Part shown: positions 1-9,313 of the stretch, piece after piece
Position numbering within the stretch: position 1 is the stretch's first letter
Layout: each line of letters starts with the position of its first letter
NCBI GenBank assembly: GCA_963668365.1
Contig: OY764266.1
Coordinates: 1,798,001-1,862,000, forward strand
Source: VXNE01 sp963668365
Lineage (GTDB): Bacteria; Pseudomonadota; Gammaproteobacteria; Pseudomonadales; Azotimanducaceae
Reading direction: 5' to 3'
Length of the DNA stretch: 64,000 bases
Notes under the pieces: model-generated
Databases searched by the model: none
Seen by the model: only the letters and a program-made list of their open reading frames with translations
Told to the model about the DNA's origin: nothing
Position numbers and translations under genes: made by a program

Positions 1-112
1 TGCCGGCAATGGCGATTCCTGTGGCGGCGATGCCAATGCTAGTGCCGATGTATGGGCCGATGCCGGCGCCCGCGGTTCCCCCCAGCACCTTGCCGATCAT
101 CTTTTTCTTCAC
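1..112 (-). CDS. 5' part of a small glycine-rich hydrophobic protein, runs off the window
   Basis: Reading leftward from a GTG at 112 gives M-K-K-K-M-I-G-K-V-L-G-G-T-A-G-A-G-I-G followed by more alternating Gly/Ile/Ala, open to the window edge. A GGAGA ribosome-binding site lies about eight bases upstream of the GTG; an ATG at 100 is an alternative start. A short basic N-terminus followed by a GxxxG-rich hydrophobic stretch is typical of glycine-zipper membrane peptides, but no specific family is recognised. The GTG overlaps the TGA of the upstream open frame (GTGA), which suggests translational coupling if that frame is real. The 3' end is missing, so length and function are unknown. Confidence 0.4.
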   Translation of the reverse strand, partial: MKKKMIGKVLGGTAGAGIGPYIGTSIGIAATGIAIAG

Positions 113-621
113 GGATTCGGTCTCCTGATTACGGTGTGCTTGGGCAATCGAGAGTTTGGACGCGGTGGCAATCGTGCCGGGGCGTCCGGGCACAGTCTGC
201 GCGATGCCGAACGGGTGTCTAGCGCAACAGCAAGTTCCACGGGGCTACTGTCAGAGTTTTGGACGGTTTCCGCCCATCCGGCAACATCGGTAGCCCGATA
301 CCCGGTGGAATCTAGCGAACCCAAGTCTAAGGTATGGATACGCTTTTCGAGTTTCAATCGTGTGGCTTCGCCCGTTTGGCGGCCAGTTCGGACGGGGTTG
401 GTAGACGCGGCAGTCAACGCGCGTTCGCGATCATGATGGCCTTGGCGGTGGGCGAAATTCTGGACGGGCGCGCGAGCAAATCGCGACCCAGGTCTGGGGG
501 TGGAGGCGGTGTGTTCGACCACGCCAAATGGGAATCGTTTTAATCTGTGACGCTGGACCGCGCCGTCCAGGCACCTACAATCGCACGGTTTGCCTCGGGG
601 ATTTCGGTATGAGGACCACAA
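109..621 (-). CDS. possible uncharacterised gene, perhaps degraded
   Basis: An open frame ends with a TGA overlapping the GTG of the glycine-rich gene. Its middle third (about 200-430) reads like a normal protein, with a T-G-E-A-T-R-L-K-L-E-K-R-I segment and then D-L-G-S-L-D-S-T-G-Y-R. The first and last parts are Arg/Pro-rich and look like noise from GC-rich DNA. No family is recognised. It may be a real small gene with a later start, a decayed gene, or chance; the coupled overlap is the best argument in its favour. The rest of 113-608 holds no convincing gene and probably carries the promoter region for the DUF6361 gene. Confidence 0.25.
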   Translation of the reverse strand: MWSSYRNPRGKPCDCRCLDGAVQRHRLKRFPFGVVEHTASTPRPGSRFARAPVQNFAHRQGHHDRERALTAASTNPVRTGRQTGEATRLKLEKRIHTLDLGSLDSTGYRATDVAGWAETVQNSDSSPVELAVALDTRSASRRLCPDAPARLPPRPNSRLPKHTVIRRPNP

Positions 622-1871
622 ACGACGGAGGCGACGAAAAGCCGCAGGAACCTAGGCTGGGATGGGCGGCGTTGTCGCGCACAAGATTGAACAAGGCCGA
701 GGCTCAACTCGAGCAGGGAAAGGAAGGGGTTCGTGACGAGGTCGGCGTGCTGGCGTTGCACACGGGATACGCGGATCGGTTCTTTCCGGGAACTTCGACG
801 CAGCAAAGGCGGCTGCGATACGCGTTGTTCGTGCCGTGGCAGATTAAGCGTCTGCTGCACGGGAAGACGTCGGCCGTGCAGGCGCGCGGCGAACTCGAGC
901 GGCGTGAGATGCAGCTGGCAATTCGACTCAGTGGCGAGGAGTACGGTGTGATCGGGGCGCAGAACGCGGCCGAGGGTCGGCCCGTGTCGATACCTCCTTC
1001 GAGCGCGTACTGGGTGGCGCTCAGGGAATGGGGCGTGGTGAATTCGTTGCCGCATGGGGTAGCCCCTACGCGCCAAGATGTGTTCAGGCATTGGGACAAG
1101 TGGGGCGAGGGTCGCCCGCGTCGGCGATCTACGGACGACGAGGGGCGGGAACTGACCGTTTTTCCTCGCCTGTTCGTCAACGGATTGCCGAAAGCGCCGC
1201 CGTACTTTGCTGGGAGAGATTCGTTGGATTTCGAGTTGGAGGACGGCGAGCGGCAATTCATGCGGGCGCGGCTCATGGAAACTACGCGGTCATGCGACGG
1301 AAGGCCGTCGTTGCTGGCGGCGCTGGCGTCTGCGGGGACCGTTCCGAAGGAACGCGAGCAGCTGTGGTCGCGCCGGATTGCGGGGCTGGCGGATATGTCG
1401 GACCGAACGGCGATCGAACGAGCACGCGGAGCAGCGTCGCTGTCCGCCGTTGCTCGGGCACTTTACTCAGCTGCGGTGGAGGCCCTACTTGAGCGCGACG
1501 GCGTGGCTGCCGCGACGGACCGGCATCGGAAGCACTTGATGTCGGTGACGGCCGAACACGGGGCGCGAGCGTTGAGTCTGCAATTGGAGTGCTTGGCGTC
1601 GGATGGAATCTACTTGGACGGGAGGTTGCTGGGTGTGCTGCGACACGTTCAACAATGGGTTACGGCAGACGGGAAGAACCCCTTGGAACGGACGGCGTAC
1701 CGGGCGCTGGTAGATTGGGAATGCGGACGGAAAGGTTCGCGTTCCAAGCTGCCGAGGTCACAGAAGGGCCGGGAGGCGAGACGTGAGTGGGGAGATCCGG
1801 GTCGCGCGGAGCCGATCGGTTATCGATGGTGGGTGGTGAGGAGTCTGTTGCAAGACTTGGCCGGGAGCTGA
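609..1871 (+). CDS. DUF6361 family protein, first gene of a putative defence operon
   Basis: A 420-residue protein with the N-terminal hallmark of DUF6361: L-G-W, then R-D-E-V-G near residue 45, F-F-P-G-T-S-T and R-Y-A-L-F-V-P-W. The frame is open from 528, but ATG 609 lies just before the first conserved residues, so I prefer it. It has no signal peptide or membrane segment. Only one base separates it from the phospholipase D-like gene, which in turn directly abuts the helicase gene, so the three are almost certainly co-transcribed. DUF6361 has no established biochemistry. The DUF6361/PLD/helicase gene set recalls the three-gene Azaca anti-phage system (ZacA-C); that match is from memory and unverified. 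Confidence 0.85.
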   Translation: MRTTNDGGDEKPQEPRLGWAALSRTRLNKAEAQLEQGKEGVRDEVGVLALHTGYADRFFPGTSTQQRRLRYALFVPWQIKRLLHGKTSAVQARGELERREMQLAIRLSGEEYGVIGAQNAAEGRPVSIPPSSAYWVALREWGVVNSLPHGVAPTRQDVFRHWDKWGEGRPRRRSTDDEGRELTVFPRLFVNGLPKAPPYFAGRDSLDFELEDGERQFMRARLMETTRSCDGRPSLLAALASAGTVPKEREQLWSRRIAGLADMSDRTAIERARGAASLSAVARALYSAAVEALLERDGVAAATDRHRKHLMSVTAEHGARALSLQLECLASDGIYLDGRLLGVLRHVQQWVTADGKNPLERTAYRALVDWECGRKGSRSKLPRSQKGREARREWGDPGRAEPIGYRWWVVRSLLQDLAGS

Positions 1872-1872
1872 C

Positions 1873-3723
1873 ATGGGGTTTAAGCAGACGGACAGTCTCG
1901 CGGTGTTGGAGGAACTCGTGCCGAGGCCTGGCTGGCGAACGGATGTAGCGTTGTTCTCTTCGTACTCCGTCGACCTGGTTGCTGTGGCAGCCGTAGCCAT
2001 GGCGTTGGCCGCGGAAGGAGACGACGACGAGCGAATGTGGAAGGGATCTCTCGCCCGCTCCTGCGAAAAGATGAGGGACAGGTACCGGGTGGTGTGTCAG
2101 GGTGGTCGGGTGGCTGTCCCGCCGTCGGGTGCTCTAAACGGACTTGTCGTAGCGGACCAGTGGGTGCGGCAGGTTCCGTACGACGGGAACAGGCGTTCGT
2201 GGCACGCGAAGCTCGGCATCGTACGGTACGTGCCGGAGGAACCGGACGAGAGCGGGGAACCGGCACGGTGGCTGCTCTGGATGGGAAGCCGCAATCTCAC
2301 ACGCGACACTTCGTGGGACAGCGCGATGACCGCGACGGGTCGCTCGTCGCGGGCGCCGGACGGGGTGGACCGGTCAGTTGCCGAGGCGGCCGCGATCGTT
2401 GCGGGATACGCCGCATTGCCGGGATGGACGGAAGACGTGCAACGGGAACTGGGGAAAGTGCACTGGACTTGGCCGGCAGAAATCGACGAAGTGGTGGCGT
2501 TCCGATTGTGGACGGCTGGCGACGCGGCGATGGTGCTGCCTGAGTTGCCGACGGACAGCAGCCGGATCGTGGCGTTGTGTCCGTTCGTCGACCCGAGCAT
2601 GGCCAAGGCGATCGGCCGGGCAACGGCCGCACCGCAGCGCAACCTGATTACGACGCCGGGTACGCTGGCGGCGCTAGCAACCGACCGGACGGTGCTCGGG
2701 GCGTTCACGAGCGTCCACCAAATGGAGTCGGCAACACCCGTCGAAGAGGGGGATTTGGAAGTAGACGAGACGGGCGACGACGAGATGGCGGAGGTTCACA
2801 GAGGCCTGCATGCGAAGCTGGTTTGGGCGCGTAGCGGATCGGGCGACGAGCTGTGGCTGGGCAGCGCGAACCTGACGCGGCGGGGATGGACCGGGGCGAA
2901 CGCGGAGTTGGTGGCGCACCTGCGTGTAAAGGCGTTGGTCGGGGACGACATTGCCGAACTGGCAGACGGGCTCGAGGAAGTGGTTCTGGATGAGCTTGTG
3001 CCGGACGATTCGGATGCCGAGATGGAGGGGGAGGCCCAGTTGGACGAGCTGCGGAATCGGATCGCCGGATCGTGGTCGGGCGAGCTTTCATGGATAGACG
3101 GCACGGGGCGCTTGCGTTGTTCGACATCATCGCCGCCGATCGAGAAAGCTGACGGGGCTGAATTGTGGGCGCGGCTGCTGGCGCAGGATGCGGCTGATGC
3201 AGTGGCGTGGACGCCTGGTCAGCGCGAGGTCGTGTTCGGTGAAACGGAGTCACACAAGCTGACGGAACTCCTGGTGCTAGAGCTGCGCTGGGAGGCGGAC
3301 ACGGATGTCCAGGTGTCGTGGGTGGAACGGGCGGCATTAGATCCGCCGCCGGGCGAGGAGCGGGACCGAAACGCATTGGGAAGGCTGATGGGACCAAGGG
3401 CCCTGCTAACGTGGATCAGGTCCATCCTGGATGAATTCAGCAGCGAAGGGGACGAGTCGCCGTGGCCGGAAGGCGAACGGTCGCGAGCGCGAACGGACGA
3501 CGGGGCGGCGTTTACGTTGCCGCCGGTCCCGACGCTCGAGTCGGTATTGCGGGCGTGGATTCGGGACCCAAGACGGGTCTTGCAGGTGGATCGTGTGTTG
3601 CGGAACTGGGCGACGGCGGCGAAGCCAGCCCTGGAGGAGGACGAGGAGGCGGCCAATGCGCTGGAGAAGTTCCAGGAGGCGTGGGGAGTTGTACGCGATG
3701 GGCTCGAAACGCACGCCGGATAA
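1873..3723 (+). CDS. phospholipase D-like protein, putative defence nuclease
   Basis: A 616-residue cytoplasmic protein with two PLD-type half-sites. The first is H111-A-K-L with G138-S-R-N141; the second is H313-A-K-L with G330-S-A-N333. This HxK...GSxN pattern is found in PLD-superfamily nucleases of restriction and defence systems and builds one active site from two halves. The roughly 240 C-terminal residues are acidic and match no family I know. It lies between the DUF6361 gene (1-bp gap) and the helicase gene (no gap), indicating one operon. DNA cleavage or phosphodiester transfer is inferred from the motifs; no nuclease activity is shown by the sequence alone. Confidence 0.85.
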   Translation: MGFKQTDSLAVLEELVPRPGWRTDVALFSSYSVDLVAVAAVAMALAAEGDDDERMWKGSLARSCEKMRDRYRVVCQGGRVAVPPSGALNGLVVADQWVRQVPYDGNRRSWHAKLGIVRYVPEEPDESGEPARWLLWMGSRNLTRDTSWDSAMTATGRSSRAPDGVDRSVAEAAAIVAGYAALPGWTEDVQRELGKVHWTWPAEIDEVVAFRLWTAGDAAMVLPELPTDSSRIVALCPFVDPSMAKAIGRATAAPQRNLITTPGTLAALATDRTVLGAFTSVHQMESATPVEEGDLEVDETGDDEMAEVHRGLHAKLVWARSGSGDELWLGSANLTRRGWTGANAELVAHLRVKALVGDDIAELADGLEEVVLDELVPDDSDAEMEGEAQLDELRNRIAGSWSGELSWIDGTGRLRCSTSSPPIEKADGAELWARLLAQDAADAVAWTPGQREVVFGETESHKLTELLVLELRWEADTDVQVSWVERAALDPPPGEERDRNALGRLMGPRALLTWIRSILDEFSSEGDESPWPEGERSRARTDDGAAFTLPPVPTLESVLRAWIRDPRRVLQVDRVLRNWATAAKPALEEDEEAANALEKFQEAWGVVRDGLETHAG

Positions 3724-6700
3724 ATGAGCGAGCCGAAGGAGTTCCAGCGACGGACGATCGCGCGTGTACTTCGCGCGTTTGATCGGCGGCGGGCCGTCCG
3801 GCGCTTCCTCGTGGCGGACGAGGTCGGTCTCGGAAAAACCATCGTCGCGCGCGGCGTCATGGAGCAGATGCTTGCCAGGAAGCGATGCGAAAATGAAGGA
3901 CCACTACGGGTCTTCTACATGTGCAACTCCCTGGCAATCGCGGCGCAGAACCGGGGCAATCTGTTGAAGGCTCTGCCCGAAGGAACCGAGACTGAGGACG
4001 CTGTGTGTCGGGTGGACAGGCTTACGTTGGTGGCGACACAAGAGTTGCCGGACGAGAGTCCGTTGCATCTCTATACATTGACGCCGGACACCAGCATGCC
4101 CGACCGCAGGGGCCGTGCCAAGGCGGGTACAGCCCATGAACGGGCGTTGATCCACAATATTCTAGGTTCCCGCTATCCGGCATTGGTAGGTCGAGGAGAC
4201 GGTGAGTGGCTGCAACAGCGCGCATGGTCCAGCTGGGAGGCATGGAAGAGGTTTTCGGGGTGTCAGGCGAGCGGCGGCCTCGTCCGGGATTTCTTGGTTC
4301 AGTTGCGCCAGGAAATGGGATTGACGGCGGGCCAGCCGCTGCCCCATTACTTACGAAAGCGAATCGAGACCGACGGGGATCGGGAGGTTATCAAGCTGCT
4401 CCGGGTAGTGTTGGCGAAAACAGGCCTAGAGCGCGTGCAACCCGATCTGGTGATTCTGGACGAGTTTCAGCGATACAGAGACATCCTCGATCGCGACGGG
4501 CTGTCAGCGATTGCCAATTGGATGCTTCGTCCGGAGGGACCTTCGGTGCTGCTCCTGTCCGCGACGCCGTACCGGATTTACGGCGGCGGGGCGGATTTGT
4601 GGGAGTCGGGGACGAGCCACCACCGGGACTTCTATGGGTTGGTCGAGTGGTTGTTTGGAGGCGAAGGGCGGGGAGAGCAGGCGAAAGAGGATGTGGAACG
4701 AGAGTTCAGCGCCTATCGAAATTCCTTGATGTCGGCTGATCCATTTGGGGAACGGACTCTGGATGCCAGGAGGGCTATCGAGGACCGGCTGCGACCGGTG
4801 ATCGCGAGGACGGAGCGTCTCTTCGCGAAGCATCAGGAGACGGTCCCAATCGACGCGGCGGTCGGCAAGGACGACCTGCAGGTGTTTCAGGATCTTGTAC
4901 GGTGTTTCCGAGCTGGAGCTGAAGGGGAGAGTCGTAGTGGCGGCGCGGCGATAGCGTACTGGTCGAGCGTTCCGTTGCCGCTGCAAATGCTTGGACCCGA
5001 CTACAAGGCGTGGAAGGCATGGTCGGACGCAGGCGGGAACGAGAGGCCGAGCCGGTCACTGCTGCTCACGAAGCAGCGGCGCGACCGGTTCGCGGCACCG
5101 AAGCGATGGCCGCACTACAAGCTCAGGGCGGCTGCCGAGCGGCTCGATGCCGCGAGCATGGCTGTTCCGTGGGTCGCGCCGTCGATGCCATGGTGGTCGC
5201 TTGGGAAGCGGTGGGCCCCGCCCGGTCCGGAAAAGGCGCTTTTTTTCAGCAGGTTCCGCGCCGTCCCTCGGGTAATCGCTGGACTAATGAGCTACGACGT
5301 CGAGAGGCGTCGTTTGTACGGGGGCGGGCAGAACTACGGTCAGGCAAGCAGCAGGACGTTAATCGGGCATCAGCGGGAGAACCTGGCGTTCTTCCATCCG
5401 TCGCCCGTGTTGTCGAGGTTGGTGGATCCCTGGCGGCTCGAGGCCGAAGCGCCGGACGCCGTGGCCGGGAAGGCATTGCCAGAATTGAAAGCGGGACTTA
5501 GGGAGATGGGCGTTGCGATAACACGCAACCGCGGTCGAAACCCGCGACCGTTGCCCGAACTGCTCGTACGGCTTGAGCGATCGGCCGAGACGTGGGACCG
5601 GAGTCTGAAAGCCTGGTTGCAGGCTGGGGAACTTGGCCCGCGTCGCTCCGATGGCAGTGGGGTGGTTTCGCAGGCGATTAACAAGTGGGACCGCGCTGTC
5701 AAGGGAGGATTGGAGAGCGTCAGCGAGTCGGAGGTGCGTCGGCTTGCGGAGTTGGCGGTGGGGTCGCCCGGGAGTGTGGTGGCGCGCAGCCTAGAGCGCC
5801 ACTGCTCCGGCTTCCTGGATGACGACAGCGCGCTCCAAGATACGGTTCGACTGTCATGGGAGGGCTTGCGGGGGTACTTCAACAACACGTGGATGGATTT
5901 TGCCGGTGGGATGCGTGGGCCGAAGAGACGGTCATTCCGCGAACGCATAGGATGGGCGGTGTTACACGGCAACTTGGAGTCCGTTCTGGACGAGCACCTC
6001 TGGGTGACGGGCGTGCTCAGACATCTGGCGCCAACCGAGCTGGCTGGTGAACTGTGGAAAGCAGTATCGCTAAGGACGTCATCGATTGGCGTCCACAACC
6101 AACCCGCGCCAAGATTCAATCTTCGTACGCACGTGGCATTCGCATTCGCGCCCGGAACCAGCCGCTCGTTGCCGGGGGTGGAAGGGACATCAAAGGTAAG
6201 GACGGAGGACATCAGGGAGTCGTTCAATAGTCCATTTTGGCCGTTCGTGGTTGCCAGCACGTCGGTTGGGCAGGAAGGTTTAGATTTCCACGCTTGGTGT
6301 CGGACGGTGGTACATTGGGACCTCCCGGGGAACGCGGTGGATCTCGAGCAGCGTGAAGGCCGCGTGGATCGTTACGCGGGATTGTCGACCCGACTGGCCG
6401 CGGTCGAGAGGTTCAAGCTGGGACGGAACGACGTGCTTCGAGGGGGTAGCCCGTGGGAGGTGCTGGCCAGCCGAGCGGAGTCGGCTAGCGGCGATGGGAG
6501 TTTGGGCGGTCTGTCGCCATGGTGGGTCTCGGATGACGCGCAGGTCAACCGAGTTGTCTTCCAAGTGCCCATTAGCGAGTCGCAGGCACACTTCGAGAGA
6601 TTGAAGACGCAACGCTTGTTGTACCGCTTGGCGTTGGGGCAGCCAAACCAGGCAGACTTCGTCCGGTCGTTGGAGAGACGCTTTCAAGGAGGAGTGGGTG

Positions 6701-6792
6701 CCGATTTCGATCGCGAGCGGGTCGTGGAGGCAACAATCAACCTCGGTGAGGTGGGTTTTCGGTCTCCAGTTGTGCGTTGGACGAAAAGGTGA
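3724..6792 (+). CDS. large SNF2-type DEAD/H helicase, putative defence motor
   Basis: A 1022-residue superfamily 2 helicase. Walker A is D32-E-V-G-L-G-K-T39, Walker B D246-E-F-Q249, and motif III S-A-T-P lies near 279. The C-terminal RecA lobe has the T-S-V-G-Q-E-G-L-D-F-H segment and Q876-R-E-G-R-V-D-R-Y884, the motif VI form seen in the SNF2-like helicases of DISARM and related systems. The large region between the two lobes (about 330-830) is divergent and may carry target recognition. ATG 3724 follows the TAA of the PLD gene with no spacer. With the DUF6361 and PLD proteins it would form an ATP-driven sensing and cleavage complex; this is inferred from motifs and gene order. Confidence 0.9.
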   Translation: MSEPKEFQRRTIARVLRAFDRRRAVRRFLVADEVGLGKTIVARGVMEQMLARKRCENEGPLRVFYMCNSLAIAAQNRGNLLKALPEGTETEDAVCRVDRLTLVATQELPDESPLHLYTLTPDTSMPDRRGRAKAGTAHERALIHNILGSRYPALVGRGDGEWLQQRAWSSWEAWKRFSGCQASGGLVRDFLVQLRQEMGLTAGQPLPHYLRKRIETDGDREVIKLLRVVLAKTGLERVQPDLVILDEFQRYRDILDRDGLSAIANWMLRPEGPSVLLLSATPYRIYGGGADLWESGTSHHRDFYGLVEWLFGGEGRGEQAKEDVEREFSAYRNSLMSADPFGERTLDARRAIEDRLRPVIARTERLFAKHQETVPIDAAVGKDDLQVFQDLVRCFRAGAEGESRSGGAAIAYWSSVPLPLQMLGPDYKAWKAWSDAGGNERPSRSLLLTKQRRDRFAAPKRWPHYKLRAAAERLDAASMAVPWVAPSMPWWSLGKRWAPPGPEKALFFSRFRAVPRVIAGLMSYDVERRRLYGGGQNYGQASSRTLIGHQRENLAFFHPSPVLSRLVDPWRLEAEAPDAVAGKALPELKAGLREMGVAITRNRGRNPRPLPELLVRLERSAETWDRSLKAWLQAGELGPRRSDGSGVVSQAINKWDRAVKGGLESVSESEVRRLAELAVGSPGSVVARSLERHCSGFLDDDSALQDTVRLSWEGLRGYFNNTWMDFAGGMRGPKRRSFRERIGWAVLHGNLESVLDEHLWVTGVLRHLAPTELAGELWKAVSLRTSSIGVHNQPAPRFNLRTHVAFAFAPGTSRSLPGVEGTSKVRTEDIRESFNSPFWPFVVASTSVGQEGLDFHAWCRTVVHWDLPGNAVDLEQREGRVDRYAGLSTRLAAVERFKLGRNDVLRGGSPWEVLASRAESASGDGSLGGLSPWWVSDDAQVNRVVFQVPISESQAHFERLKTQRLLYRLALGQPNQADFVRSLERRFQGGVGADFDRERVVEATINLGEVGFRSPVVRWTKR

Positions 6793-6854
6793 GGCGACGC
6801 GATCGGCGGCGGGGGGTCGTTCTCCAATCGCCGCGGGAAGTGCCTGCGGTCGGA

Positions 6855-7355
6855 ATGAGCAGGTCGTGGGCTACGACCCGCGTGGGTCGGCTGTTGAAGG
6901 GGCTTGGTCGTCGTCTGGTGCGCTGGTTCCGTGCCGTTGCGGCCGAGGACCGGGGCGAAAAGGACGCGGCTAACGGGGCCGCTCAGCTGCTGAGTGGCGA
7001 GCTAGGCGTGCGAGTCGGCGTTGGCAAGGCCGAAGGAAAGGTCGAAGGGAAGGTCGAAGGCGCCAAAACGATGAGCGTCTTGGTAGAGAATTCGTACTCT
7101 CCTACCAGCGAGCAGATTGATGGACGAGTTGTGGAGCGCAGCGTCTGGTACAGGGATGACCGTTTTTTCGGGCAAAAGCTCTCTGAACGGATGTCGGGTG
7201 GATTGAAGGACTGCCGCTTCGAGCGAAGCCTTGAGGACGACTTCGGCATTGATGCGAGCCTAGACCTTTCGGCCCTCGAAACAGCTGGAGTCAAGATAGG
7301 AGGGAAGTTTCAAAGCCACGTCGCGGGAAAGTGGGTCATACAGGCGCGGTTTTGA
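6855..7355 (+). CDS. hypothetical protein downstream of the helicase
   Basis: An open frame that starts inside the helicase 3' end (6777), with a better internal ATG at 6855; about 166 residues from there. After a basic N-terminus it has a short G-K-V-E-G repeat (G-K-A-E-G-K-V-E-G-K-V-E-G, about residues 58-70), followed by a mixed-composition C-terminal half rich in Ser, Asp and Arg with an F-G-I-D-A-S-L-D-L segment. The C-terminal half has protein-like composition, so I favour a real gene, possibly a fourth member of the operon. No family is recognised, and a frame produced by GC-rich DNA cannot be excluded. Confidence 0.4.
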   Translation: MSRSWATTRVGRLLKGLGRRLVRWFRAVAAEDRGEKDAANGAAQLLSGELGVRVGVGKAEGKVEGKVEGAKTMSVLVENSYSPTSEQIDGRVVERSVWYRDDRFFGQKLSERMSGGLKDCRFERSLEDDFGIDASLDLSALETAGVKIGGKFQSHVAGKWVIQARF

Positions 7356-7415
7356 ACGTATCTTTGCCGGTCGTGGGTTCCGTTTTCTGGCGGCCTCGGA
7401 ACCCCAACAAGCGCA

Positions 7416-7510
7416 TAGCGCCCCGTCACTACGCGGCGAGTCGCGAAAGATCGCATTGCTGATGCGGTGCGTTACAGCAGGTGCGGTAATCCGGTAGTGA
7501 CGGGGCGCTA
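7416..7510. repeat. 17-bp perfect inverted repeat with 61-nt loop
   Basis: TAGCGCCCCGTCACTAC at 7416-7432 is repeated exactly in inverted orientation at 7494-7510. It lies in a non-coding gap between the defence operon and the recombinase region. There is no T-tract, so it is not a classical intrinsic terminator. It could be a recombination site, the end of a small non-autonomous element, or a transcript hairpin. Two comparable long hairpins (16924-16986 and 19497-19549) occur in the same recombinase-rich region. Confidence 0.7.
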
Positions 7511-8260
7511 AATCGGCATTCAGGCCCGTGGCATCAAGGGTCTGCTAAACACGCGGTTAGTGCGGGATTAATGACGGGGTGGTACAGTCCGCCGCACTCA
7601 CTCGCCGCCTCATGGGGGCGTTGCCGGACGAAGTGTCCGGCGTGAGACGGCACCGGAAGGTGTCCCACGTGCCTCGCCGCAATCGCGCGGCAGCGCGGTC
7701 GACGCGCCGCAAGGGCACCGAGCGCCACGTCGCGGTCGCGCGCGAACGGGGGCGACTCCCCAACGGCCATTGCGCTGCGGCGCGCGGGAGACCGCGCGGG
7801 CCTGGCGAACAGTCGGGCGTGCAGATGGCGACAGGCCGTGGCACGAGGTCTCGTGCGCGACGGAGGAGCGATCCGATGTCGTGTCCCGTATCGGGGCGGC
7901 GCAAGAGGCCGGCGTGCCGAATGGCTGGCGGGACAGGTGTCGAGAGGCACGCCGCGGCCGCCGCATGCGACGGCAAGGGAATACGCGTCGAAGGGCTCAA
8001 GCCGCAATTCGTTGCGGGGTCCGGACTGCCAGGCTGGCAGAGCCGGATCGCCCAGCAAAACTGAACCGTACGCCGGCCCGGGCCGCTTGACGCGGCGCCG
8101 GGCGCGGCAGATTCCCTTCCGTTCCCGCCGAAAAAACTTCCAGAAGCGCACCCGGCGTCGCTCCGGCGCACGGCGCATCAAGCGGTCTCCCGCTTACCGA
8201 ATTGCTCAACACGCGGTCTTTGACCGGGCCGCTGGCGGCGGCTATAGCGTGCCAACGAGG
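7511..8260. other. 750-bp GC-rich stretch with no convincing gene
   Basis: Several overlapping Arg-rich open frames exist on both strands, but none has a plausible composition, so I call no gene. A partly conserved direct repeat, TGCT(A/C)AACACGCGGT, occurs at 7543-7557 and 8203-8217, framing this block. A strong GAGGGGAGGA ribosome-binding site at its right edge serves the recombinase that starts at 8269. The block could be a structured RNA, a decayed gene or element-end DNA; nothing more can be said from the sequence. Confidence 0.4.
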
Positions 8261-8268
8261 GGAGGACG

Positions 8269-9186
8269 TTGCCCGGCCGTTTGCCGGGGATGGCGAGGTC
8301 GGCAAGCGAGACGGAGGTTGCGGTGCGCGACCTGAACTACGACCTGAAGCGCCTGCAGGCGGCGCACGACGACGGCTCCCACGGGACGCGCACGGCGCGC
8401 TCCTACGCGCTGGCGCAGATCGCGGACACCCTGCACGATCTCGGCTTCAAGGGCCTCCGGGCGACCGGGCTGAAGCGCAAGCACGTCGCGGCGCTGGTCA
8501 AGGAGTGGAAGCGCCAGGGCCGCTCGGTCGGCACATTGAAAAACCGCATGGCGCATGTGCGCTGGTGGGCGAAACACATCGGGCGTCCGGGCGTGGTGCC
8601 GGTCAACGGCGCCCTTGGCATCGCCAACCGCGAGTATGTGACCAACGAGGACAAGAGCCAGGTTCTCGACCCGGACAGGCTGGCACTCGTCAGGGACGCG
8701 CACGTCGCCATGGCGCTGCGCCTCGAGGCGGAGTTCGGCCGGCGCCGCGAGGAGGCGATCAAGTTCACGCCCGCGCGCGACGACAGGGGCGACCGCATCC
8801 GGCTGAAGGGCTCGACGACCAAGGGCGGCAGGCCGCGCGAGGTGCCGGTTCTGAAGGACAGCCAGCGCAAGCTGCTCGACGAGGCGCGCCGTCTGGCGGG
8901 GAGCGGCGCGCTGATCCCGCCGGAGCGCAACTACAAACAGCAGATCAAGGTGTACGAGAGCCAGACGCGGGAGGCGGGCCTGTACCGCATGCACGGTCTG
9001 AGACACCACTATGCTCAATCGCGCTACGAGGAGCTGACGGGCTGGAAGGCGCCGGCGGCCGGGGGGCCGCCACAGCGGTCGCTGACGGGGGCGAGTCGGC
9101 GGATGGACACCGAGGCGCGGCAGACGATCGCGGCGGAACTGGGGCACGGGAGGCGCGAGGTGTCGTCGATCTATTGTGGTGTGTAA
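8269..9186 (+). CDS. Integrase_1-type tyrosine recombinase, 3' end rebuilt by an RIT insertion
   Basis: A 305-residue tyrosine recombinase with an N-terminal SAM-like DNA-binding domain (about 20-110) and a catalytic domain: Arg in E-F-G-R-R-R-E-E-A, H-G-L-R-H-H-Y and G-H-G-R-R-E-V-S-S-I-Y. The nucleophilic Tyr is followed only by C-G-V and a stop. It resembles the Phage_int_SAM_2/Integrase_1 proteins of integrative elements. Start is TTG 8269 behind a GGAGG site; ATG 8290 is the alternative. The last codons coincide with the left boundary of RIT element 1. The sequence TCTATTGTGGTG at this junction recurs just outside the right boundary (12730), so the normal end of the gene is probably displaced to the far side of the element. 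Confidence 0.8.
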   Translation: MPGRLPGMARSASETEVAVRDLNYDLKRLQAAHDDGSHGTRTARSYALAQIADTLHDLGFKGLRATGLKRKHVAALVKEWKRQGRSVGTLKNRMAHVRWWAKHIGRPGVVPVNGALGIANREYVTNEDKSQVLDPDRLALVRDAHVAMALRLEAEFGRRREEAIKFTPARDDRGDRIRLKGSTTKGGRPREVPVLKDSQRKLLDEARRLAGSGALIPPERNYKQQIKVYESQTREAGLYRMHGLRHHYAQSRYEELTGWKAPAAGGPPQRSLTGASRRMDTEARQTIAAELGHGRREVSSIYCGV

Positions 9187-9313
9187 AGTTTTATGTGTAG
9201 TTGCCATCACGTTTGCTTTTAGATCAGTGATTTAAGCTTCTATTACTCCACATAAAATTTGATGATCGATCTCCCGGCGGCCACACCGGCCGCCCTTCAC
9301 CAGGAGATCGATC

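Noticed and set aside
134..543. Two short plus-strand frames before the DUF6361 gene
   Set aside because: Overlapping, poor composition and antisense to a more protein-like minus-strand segment.
7579..8064. Arg-rich 161-codon frame upstream of the Integrase_1-type gene
   Set aside because: Equally long frames exist on the other strand; no ribosome-binding site or protein-like composition.
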